Assembly (NCBI RefSeq): GCF_046159835.1
Contig: NZ_JBJXCY010000001.1
Coordinates: 372,001 to 436,000, forward strand
DNA from: JACKJK01 sp046159835
Lineage (GTDB): Bacteria; Pseudomonadota; Alphaproteobacteria; Rhizobiales; Tepidamorphaceae
Reading direction: 5' to 3'
Length of the DNA: 64,000 bases
Numbering within the stretch: the stretch's first letter is position 1; each line of letters opens with the position of its first letter. Positions 1 through 5,939 of the stretch are shown here, piece after piece. The notes under the pieces are model-generated. The model ran no database searches and was not told the DNA's origin. It saw only the letters and a program-made list of their open reading frames with translations. A program made the position numbers and the translations under genes.

Positions 1-500
1 CCTATTCCGACAGGCTGGAGCGCTTCACCCGCTGGTGGGTGCAGCTCTGGGCCGAAAGCCTCGGCAAGCGCGGCCGCGGCATGACGCCGGTGGCAGCCGT
101 TGGCCCGGTCGACCAGCACTCGCAGTTGCAGCTCTATCTCGATGGCCCGAACGACAAGCTGGTGACGTTCGTGATGGTGAAATGCGCCGGCAAGGGCGCA
201 CGGTTCAGCCAGGCGCAGGCCGATGCGGTCGGCTTCGATGCGGCAGGCCGCACCGTGGGCGACTTCGTGTGGTCGCAGCAGCGCGCCACGGCGGATACGC
301 TGGTCAAGGGCACCCGGCTGGTGCGCCGCATCACGCTGGAAACAGTGGATGCGAAGGCCATCGGTGCGCTGATGATGCACTTCATGCTGGAGACGATCCT
401 CGCCGCAAAGCTCCTGCGGGTCGATGCCTTCGACCAGCCCGCCGTTGAAGAGGGCAAGGTGCTGGCCAAGGAATATCTCGCCAAGGTCAAGGCGGGCTGA
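1..500 (+). CDS. pgi: Glucose-6-phosphate isomerase, C-terminal part (gene begins before the window)
   Basis: Interconverts glucose 6-phosphate and fructose 6-phosphate in the cytoplasm. The reading frame is open from the first bases of the window and ends with TGA at 498-500, so only about the last 165 residues are present. The visible part carries the family signatures QLWAESLGK and GPVDQHSQLQLYLDGP, which form the second phosphoglucose isomerase pattern, followed by the usual Ala/Leu/Glu-rich C-terminus. No start can be given because it lies upstream. mutL begins 2 bases after the stop on the same strand, so the two genes are probably co-transcribed. Confidence 0.93.
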   Translation, partial: YSDRLERFTRWWVQLWAESLGKRGRGMTPVAAVGPVDQHSQLQLYLDGPNDKLVTFVMVKCAGKGARFSQAQADAVGFDAAGRTVGDFVWSQQRATADTLVKGTRLVRRITLETVDAKAIGALMMHFMLETILAAKLLRVDAFDQPAVEEGKVLAKEYLAKVKAG

Positions 501-502
501 CG

Positions 503-2338
503 ATGGCTGTCCGCCGCCTTCCCGATACACTGGTCGACCGCATCGCCGCAGGCGAGGTGGTGGAACGGCCTGCAAGCGCGGTGAAGGAACTGGTGGAGAA
601 TGCGCTGGATTCCGGCGCGAGCCGCATCGACATCGCCATTGCCGATGGCGGGCGCAGCCTCATCCGCATCATCGATGATGGCTGCGGCATGGGCGAGGGC
701 GACATCGAACTTGCTGTTGAGCGTCACGCCACCTCCAAGCTCGGCAGCGACGACCTGCTGGAAATCGAGACGCTGGGCTTTCGCGGCGAGGCGCTCCCTT
801 CCATTGGGTCTGTGTCGCGGCTGACGATCACCTCGCGCACCAGCGGTGCCGACGCCAACACGATCCAGATCGACAACGGCCGCAAGAGTGGCCCCAAGCC
901 CGCCGCCCTCACCTGCGGCACGGTGGTCGAGGTGCGCGACCTCTTTGCCTCCATTCCCGCGCGGCTGAAATTCCTGAAAAGCGTGACTGCCGAGACGCAG
1001 GCCGTGGCGGATGTCGTGCGCCGCCTTGCGCTGGCGCATCCCGGCATCGGCTTCTCGCTGTCGTCCGATGGGCGCACGTTGCTCGATGCACCGCCGCAGG
1101 CCGAGCCGGATCTTGCCGCCCGCATCGCCCGCGTGCTGGGGGCGGAGTTTGCCGACAATTCCGTTGCCATCGACGCCGAGCGCGAAGGGGTCCGCATCAC
1201 CGGCCTTGCGGGCCTGCCGACCTATCACAAGGGGTCCGCGCGTTGGCAGTTCCTGTTCGTGAATGGCCGCCCCGTGCGCGACCGACAGCTCATCTCCGCG
1301 ATCCGGGCGGGCTACATGGATGTCATGGCCCGCGACCGCTTCCCCTTCGTGTGCCTGTTCGTGTCGCTGTCGCCGCGCGAGGTGGATGTGAACGTCCATC
1401 CGGCCAAGGCGGAAGTGCGCTTCCGCGATCCCGGCCTCGTGCGCGGGCTGGTGGTCTCTGCCCTGCGGCGCACGTTCGCCGATGCCGCGCCGCAGACCGC
1501 CGCGCAGGACATGGGCGAACGCCTCGCGGCCATGGCGCTGGCAGCAGGGGCCTCGTCGGCCCAAACCCAGGCCCATGCGCCGGTCACCGGCAGCTTTGCA
1601 GGCTTTGGCGAGCCGTCGCACGGCTGGGAGCAGTCGCCAACCACTCCGGCACAAGCTCCGCCCATGACGCCCGATCAGCGGTCGTCACTGGCTGGTCTCT
1701 TTGCACCCTCGGCGGATGCGCGGGCCGATGCCACAGAGCCGGTCGAGGCCGACCTGTCGCGCCCGCTGGGTGCCGCGCGCGCGCAGTTTCACGAAACCTA
1801 TATCGTGGCGCAGACGCGCGACGGCGTGGTGATCGTCGACCAGCACGCCGCCCACGAGCGTCTCGTCTACGAGCGCATGAAGGAGAGCCTCGCCCGCGAT
1901 GGCGTCGCCCGCCAGGCACTGCTGGTGCCGGAAGTCGTCGACCTCGACCCGTCAGACGCGCAGCGCCTGCTTGACCGTGCCGGCGACCTCGAACGGCTCG
2001 GACTGGTGGTGGAGGATTTCGGCCCCGGCTCCGTCTGCGTGCGCGAGGTGCCGGCCATGCTGAGCAAGGGCAACATCGCCGGGCTGGTCAAGGATATCGC
2101 CGACGATCTCGCCGAGATGGACGCTTCCACGCGGCTGGAGGAGCGGCTGAACCACGTGGCGGCCACCATGGCCTGCTACGGCTCGGTGCGCGCCGGCCGT
2201 CGCCTCCGCCCGGAGGAGATGAACGCGCTGCTGCGCGATATCGAGGCGACGCCCAACGCCAGCCAGTGCAATCACGGCCGCCCGACCTTCGTGACCCTCA
2301 GCCTCGCTGACCTCGAAAAGCTTTTCGCCCGGCGCTGA
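503..2338 (+). CDS. mutL: DNA mismatch repair protein MutL, with endonuclease motif
   Basis: Matchmaker of methyl-independent mismatch repair; it couples MutS recognition to strand removal. The 611-residue protein has an N-terminal GHKL ATPase (ENALDSG, DDGCGM, GFRGEALPS within the first about 100 residues), a transducer domain, a Pro/Ala-rich linker around residues 340-420 and a C-terminal dimerisation domain. DQHAAHERLVYE at about residue 446 fits the DQHA(X)2E(X)4E metal-binding nicking motif known from MutL proteins of bacteria that lack MutH, so this MutL is probably a latent endonuclease. The usual CPHGRP motif reads CNHGRP at about residue 589. The ATG start follows the pgi stop by 2 bases. 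Confidence 0.96.
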   Translation: MAVRRLPDTLVDRIAAGEVVERPASAVKELVENALDSGASRIDIAIADGGRSLIRIIDDGCGMGEGDIELAVERHATSKLGSDDLLEIETLGFRGEALPSIGSVSRLTITSRTSGADANTIQIDNGRKSGPKPAALTCGTVVEVRDLFASIPARLKFLKSVTAETQAVADVVRRLALAHPGIGFSLSSDGRTLLDAPPQAEPDLAARIARVLGAEFADNSVAIDAEREGVRITGLAGLPTYHKGSARWQFLFVNGRPVRDRQLISAIRAGYMDVMARDRFPFVCLFVSLSPREVDVNVHPAKAEVRFRDPGLVRGLVVSALRRTFADAAPQTAAQDMGERLAAMALAAGASSAQTQAHAPVTGSFAGFGEPSHGWEQSPTTPAQAPPMTPDQRSSLAGLFAPSADARADATEPVEADLSRPLGAARAQFHETYIVAQTRDGVVIVDQHAAHERLVYERMKESLARDGVARQALLVPEVVDLDPSDAQRLLDRAGDLERLGLVVEDFGPGSVCVREVPAMLSKGNIAGLVKDIADDLAEMDASTRLEERLNHVAATMACYGSVRAGRRLRPEEMNALLRDIEATPNASQCNHGRPTFVTLSLADLEKLFARR

Positions 2339-2344
2339 CGCGTC

Positions 2345-2947
2345 TCAGTAGAGCGTGTTGCGGTAGTGCGCCTCGACGCTCTCCTGATCCGTGGCGCCTA
2401 CATCGATCTTGCCGTGGTCGCGGATGATCTCGTTCAGCGTCGGGACGGGGCGCTCTGTCGGCCACGTCTCCGGCTTCCACAGCCCGGCCCGCATCGGCGC
2501 CTTGCCGCAATGCAGGAACACCTCTTCCACCTCGATCCGCAGGACAGTCTTCGGGCTTCGCCCGTTCAGCGCGCAGCGCTCGCACAGCTCCGCGTCTTCG
2601 TGGATCGTCGCCGTCCCGTTCACGCGCAGCGTCTCGGTCACGGTCGGGATCATGAACAGCAGCGCCACCTTGGGATGGCGCAGCAGGTTCAACATGCCGT
2701 CCACGCGGTTGTTGCCGGGCCTGTCGGGCAGCAGCAGGTGCGTGTCGTCCTCGACCACGACGAACCCGGCCGGGTCGCCCTTGGGCGAGGCATCGAGGTC
2801 CTTGCCGTCAGACGTTGCCAGGACGAGGAAGGTCGAGTTGGCGATAAGAGAGCGGCAATGCTCATCCAGTGAATGGATGACCTTTACGGCCGCCCTCGGG
2901 GTCGGCTCGCCGTAAAGTTCGCGCAGGCGTTCTTCCGTCATCATCAT
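2345..2947 (-). CDS. Pyridoxamine 5'-phosphate oxidase-family FMN-binding protein
   Basis: A predicted flavin-binding split-barrel protein of the PPOX superfamily, about 200 residues, of the subgroup often annotated 'pyridoxamine 5'-phosphate oxidase family protein'. The core shows the split-barrel pattern LVLATSDGKDLDASPKGD (residues about 45-62), then DRPGNNRVDG and HPKVALLFMIP, which line the FMN pocket in this family. A longer reading frame extends to 3025, but the first ATG of the Met-Met-Met run at 2947 has an ideal GGAGGA four bases upstream (2952-2957), so I place the start there. A perfect palindrome lies just upstream (2969-2982). The physiological substrate is unknown; true pyridoxine oxidase activity should not be assumed. 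Confidence 0.82.
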   Translation of the reverse strand: MMMTEERLRELYGEPTPRAAVKVIHSLDEHCRSLIANSTFLVLATSDGKDLDASPKGDPAGFVVVEDDTHLLLPDRPGNNRVDGMLNLLRHPKVALLFMIPTVTETLRVNGTATIHEDAELCERCALNGRSPKTVLRIEVEEVFLHCGKAPMRAGLWKPETWPTERPVPTLNEIIRDHGKIDVGATDQESVEAHYRNTLY

Positions 2948-2968
2948 GCGATCCTCCATTACCGTACC

Positions 2969-2982
2969 GTACCGTTCGGTAC
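2969..2982. promoter_or_regulatory. Inverted repeat GTACCG-TT-CGGTAC, likely repressor operator
   Basis: GTACCGTTCGGTAC is a perfect inverted repeat with 6-base arms and a 2-base centre. The flanking bases extend it with two further GTACC half-copies (2961-2970), giving a run of overlapping half-sites. It lies 22 bases upstream of the PPOX-family start and 11 bases upstream of its ribosome-binding site, where a repressor would block transcription. Short overlapping palindromes of this kind are typical TetR-family operators, but no tetR gene is present in the window, so the regulator is unidentified. Confidence 0.55.
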
Positions 2983-3045
2983 GCATAACACGAGACGGTG
3001 CCGGGTACATCCTATGGTCCTGCATGGGTGCTGCGCGCGAAGCGT

Positions 3046-3603
3046 TTAGGCCGTGAAGCGCAGGAACGTCACCTGCGTGTCGCCATAGGCGCGCGTTTCA
3101 AGCGCCTCGAAAGTGTCGGGCACGGACATCTCTGCACCCTTGGCTTCCTCCACCACGACGAGCGCGCCGTCCGCCAGCCATTGGCCGTTGGCGAGCGCGT
3201 TGAGCGCCTTGGTGCCAAGGCCCTTGTTGTAGGGCGGGTCGGCGAAGGCGAGGGTGAAGCCGCCCTGCGCGTTGGCAGGTCCGAGATGCGCCACGTCGCG
3301 CTTGGAAATGCGCGCAAGGCCCATGATGCCGAGGCTCTCCAGGTTGCGGCGGATCAGCCCGCGCGCTTCCAGCCCATCGTCCACGAACAGTGCCGACCGC
3401 GCCCCGCGCGACAGCGCCTCGATGCCGAGCGCGCCGGTTCCTGCGAAGAGATCGAGCACGCGCGCGCCATCCACCACGTCATCGTGGGCATGTTCGAGAA
3501 TATTGAACACCGCCTCGCGTAGCCGGTCCGATGTCGGGCGGATGGTGTTGGAGGTTGGTGCGGCGAGTGCCTTGCCCTTGAACTTACCCCCGACGACCCG
3601 CAC
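3046..3603 (-). CDS. rsmD: 16S rRNA (guanine966-N2)-methyltransferase RsmD
   Basis: Methylates G966 of 16S rRNA during 30S assembly using S-adenosylmethionine. The 185-residue protein begins VRVVGGKFKGKAL, has the SAM-binding LDLFAGTGALGIEALSRGA and the catalytic DPPY of N2-guanine methyltransferases. The reading frame continues upstream for about 60 low-complexity residues, but those are the neighbouring pseudouridine synthase gene read in another frame. GTG at 3603 has GGAGGA four bases upstream and starts exactly where RsmD homologues start. The gene overlaps the end of the pseudouridine synthase gene by 20 bases, which implies translational coupling. Confidence 0.93.
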   Translation of the reverse strand: MRVVGGKFKGKALAAPTSNTIRPTSDRLREAVFNILEHAHDDVVDGARVLDLFAGTGALGIEALSRGARSALFVDDGLEARGLIRRNLESLGIMGLARISKRDVAHLGPANAQGGFTLAFADPPYNKGLGTKALNALANGQWLADGALVVVEEAKGAEMSVPDTFEALETRAYGDTQVTFLRFTA

Positions 3604-4765
3604 CGCGTCCTCCGCGTGGCTTGCCGCCAAATCCCTTGGCTCCGGGACCCTTGGCTCCGGGACCCTTGTTTCCGGGCCTGTTTGCCGGCTTGCTACCGCT
3701 GGGTCCCTTGCTGCCGGGTCCCTTGTTGTCGAAGGATTTCTTGCCGGCGTCGCGCGGCGGACGCGCAGGCCGGGACGTTGCATCCGACGCCGAAGGCTTG
3801 CCGGCTGGTGCGTTGGTCTTGCGGCCGGGCTTGGCCACAGGCGGCTTGCCGGAAGCTGGCGGATTGGACCGCTTGCTCCCGCGCTTCACGTCGGTTTTCG
3901 GCTTCGGCTTGGCCCAGCCTTCACGCTTGGCGTCCTTGTCCGTGTCTTTGTCCTTGCTCTTGTCGTCGTCCTTCCCGCCGCCGCCGCGCAGGCGAACCGG
4001 TCCCTTGCCGGTGCGTAGCGGTTCGGTCGCGGCGAGAATATCGGCCCGGCTCACTTCAACCGCCGTGCCGCGCTCAAGGTCGCCCAGCGTGAAGGGACCA
4101 TAGTCGGTGCGGATCAGCCGGTTGACCTTGAGGCCGAGCGCGCCGAGCACGCGCTTCACTTCGCGGTTCTTGCCTTCCGCGAAAGTTAGTGTGATCCACG
4201 TGTTGCCGCCCTGGACGCGCTCCAGTTCCGCGTCGATCGGCCCGAAGCGTTCGCCCTTGATGGTGATGCCCTGGGCAAGGTCGTCCAGCCGCTTCTGCTC
4301 TATGCTGCCGAAGGCGCGCACGCGGTAGCGGCGCAGCCAGCCGGTGGAGGGCAGTTCCAGCGCGCGGGCAAGGCCACCGTCATTGGTCAGCAGCAGCAGC
4401 CCTTCGGTGTTGATGTCGAGCCGCCCCACGGAGATGACGCGCGGCATGTCCTTCGGCATCGCCTGGAAAACGGTCGGCCGGTTCTCCGGGTCACGCGCCG
4501 TCGTCACCAATCCCTGCGGCTTGTGATAGAGCCAAAGTCGGGTCCGGTCCGGCCTTGGCAACGGCTTGCCGTCGACAAGAATCGAGTCCTGCCGCGTCAC
4601 GTTGATCGCGGGGGAGCGCTGAACTTCGCCGTTGAGCGTCACGCGCCCGGCGAGAATCATCGCCTCGGCATCGCGGCGCGAGGCGACGCCGGCATCGGCA
4701 ATCGCCTTGGCGATGCGGGTGCCACGGAAGGACTTCGAGGTGTTGCGGGATTGATCGCTGGGCAT
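3584..4765 (-). CDS. rluB: Ribosomal large-subunit pseudouridine synthase, RluB-type, with long basic tail
   Basis: Isomerises uridine to pseudouridine in 23S rRNA (RluB/RluE/RsuA family). Residues about 15-75 form an S4 RNA-binding domain. The catalytic motif GRLDINTEGLLLLTNDG holds the active Asp, and the catalytic fold ends near residue 245. The remaining about 150 residues are a Lys/Gly/Pro/Asp-rich disordered tail, as is common in alphaproteobacterial members, and include GPGAK repeats encoded by a 15-base tandem repeat. Whether the target is the RluB or the RluE site cannot be told from sequence alone. The start lies 42 bases from divergent tadA. Confidence 0.88.
   Translation of the reverse strand: MPSDQSRNTSKSFRGTRIAKAIADAGVASRRDAEAMILAGRVTLNGEVQRSPAINVTRQDSILVDGKPLPRPDRTRLWLYHKPQGLVTTARDPENRPTVFQAMPKDMPRVISVGRLDINTEGLLLLTNDGGLARALELPSTGWLRRYRVRAFGSIEQKRLDDLAQGITIKGERFGPIDAELERVQGGNTWITLTFAEGKNREVKRVLGALGLKVNRLIRTDYGPFTLGDLERGTAVEVSRADILAATEPLRTGKGPVRLRGGGGKDDDKSKDKDTDKDAKREGWAKPKPKTDVKRGSKRSNPPASGKPPVAKPGRKTNAPAGKPSASDATSRPARPPRDAGKKSFDNKGPGSKGPSGSKPANRPGNKGPGAKGPGAKGFGGKPRGGRGAGRRG
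3633..3677. repeat. 15-base tandem repeat coding for GPGAK units
   Basis: CCCTTGGCTCCGGGA occurs twice in perfect tandem (3633-3647 and 3648-3662), followed by a degenerate third copy (3663-3677). On the coding strand it encodes the Gly-Pro-Gly-Ala-Lys repeats in the basic tail of the RluB-type enzyme. Such perfect in-frame repeats can change copy number by slippage without breaking the frame. Confidence 0.85.
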
Positions 4766-4807
4766 GGGCGGTGTTGATAGAGCATTTCCGCAGGCGCGAG
4801 AAGCACA

Positions 4808-5251
4808 ATGCAGTCACGCTACATGGACGAGGCGCTGATCGAGGCGCGGCTGGCAGCCGATGCTGACGAAGTGCCTGTCGGCTGCGTCATCGTGCGGGGA
4901 CGGGAAATCATCGCGCGCGCCCACAACCGCACCTTGCGCGACCGGGACCCGACCGCCCATGCCGAGGTGCTGGCGATCCGTGCCGCCTGCGCTTACCTTG
5001 CCTCCGAAAGGCTGCCGGATTGCGATCTCTACGTGACGCTCGAACCCTGCGCGCTCTGTGCAGCCGCCATCTCGTTTGCCCGCATCCGGCGGCTCTACTT
5101 TGCAGCGAGCGACCCGAAAGGCGGCGGGGTCGAGCATGGACCGCGCTTCTACGGCCAGCCGACCTGCCATCACGCGCCGGAGGTCTATTCCGGCTTCGCC
5201 GAGTGCGAATCTGCGCAATTGTTGAAGACGTTTTTTGCCAAGCGACGATAA
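4808..5251 (+). CDS. tadA: tRNA-specific adenosine deaminase TadA
   Basis: Deaminates A34 to inosine in the anticodon of tRNA-Arg(ACG), an essential step for decoding CGN codons. The 147-residue protein has the cytidine/deoxycytidylate deaminase zinc site: HAE at residues 51-53 (His ligand and catalytic Glu) and PCALC at 80-84 (two Cys ligands). FFAKRR at the end matches the basic C-terminus of the family. It is transcribed divergently from the rluB-type gene with only 42 bases between the starts. Confidence 0.95.
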   Translation: MQSRYMDEALIEARLAADADEVPVGCVIVRGREIIARAHNRTLRDRDPTAHAEVLAIRAACAYLASERLPDCDLYVTLEPCALCAAAISFARIRRLYFAASDPKGGGVEHGPRFYGQPTCHHAPEVYSGFAECESAQLLKTFFAKRR

Positions 5252-5303
5252 TCGCGCTGTTCCTGGGCTTGCGAAGATGCCGCGCGCCGATACCATTGAT
5301 GGT

Positions 5304-5912
5304 ATGGATATCGGCAACATCAGATCTTCTGAACGCGGGTCGTTGCACGGGCGCATGCTCGTCGCGATGCCCGGCATGCCGGACCCGCGGTTCGCCCGTT
5401 CCGTGATTCTCATCTGCGCCCACTCAGCCGACGGCGCGATGGGGCTTCGCGTCGACCAGCTGGCCGAGGATATTTCCTTCCCCGAACTGCTTCAGCAGCT
5501 CGAAGTGCTGCCCGAGGGCCATGAGCGCCTCTCGGACCCCGGCGTGCGCGGCATCAAGGTCCATGCCGGCGGGCCGGTAGAATCCGGGCGCGGCTTCGTG
5601 CTGCATTCGCCCGACTACCACAACAACAACTCGACCCTTCAGATCGAGCCGGGCGTTTCGCTGACCGCAACGCTCGATATTCTCAAGGCGATTGCCAGCG
5701 GCAACGGCCCGCGCACCAAGTTCATGGCGCTCGGCTATGCCGGCTGGGGGGCAGGGCAGCTGGAAAGCGAGGTGCAGGCCAACGGCTGGCTGCATTGCGA
5801 GGCTGACCGCGAACTGATCTTTGGCTCGAAGCTGGAAGACAAGTACGAGATGGCGCTCGCCAAGATCGGCATCAGCCCCGAACACCTGTCGAGCGAGGCC
5901 GGTCACGCCTGA
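5304..5912 (+). CDS. YqgE/AlgH family protein (UPF0301)
   Basis: Member of the UPF0301 (DUF179) family, widespread in Proteobacteria with no settled molecular function. The start of the core, GRMLVAMPGMPDPRFARSVI, and the downstream CAHSADGAMGLRVDQ and GYAGWGAGQLESEV are the family hallmarks. The frame is open from 5235, but starting at ATG 5304 puts about 16 residues before the conserved core, as in homologues; ATG 5277 is an alternative. One family position usually occupied by Asn (GLVVN) is Asp here (GLRVDQ). Confidence 0.86.
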   Translation: MDIGNIRSSERGSLHGRMLVAMPGMPDPRFARSVILICAHSADGAMGLRVDQLAEDISFPELLQQLEVLPEGHERLSDPGVRGIKVHAGGPVESGRGFVLHSPDYHNNNSTLQIEPGVSLTATLDILKAIASGNGPRTKFMALGYAGWGAGQLESEVQANGWLHCEADRELIFGSKLEDKYEMALAKIGISPEHLSSEAGHA

Positions 5913-5939
5913 GGCCGCGTGTGCTGGATGCGGTCCTGT

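Noticed and set aside
134..1654. A 506-residue open frame on the minus strand, antisense to mutL
   Set aside because: It is a by-product of high GC content: mutL is in a well-supported frame with catalytic motifs, and the antisense protein has no recognisable domain.
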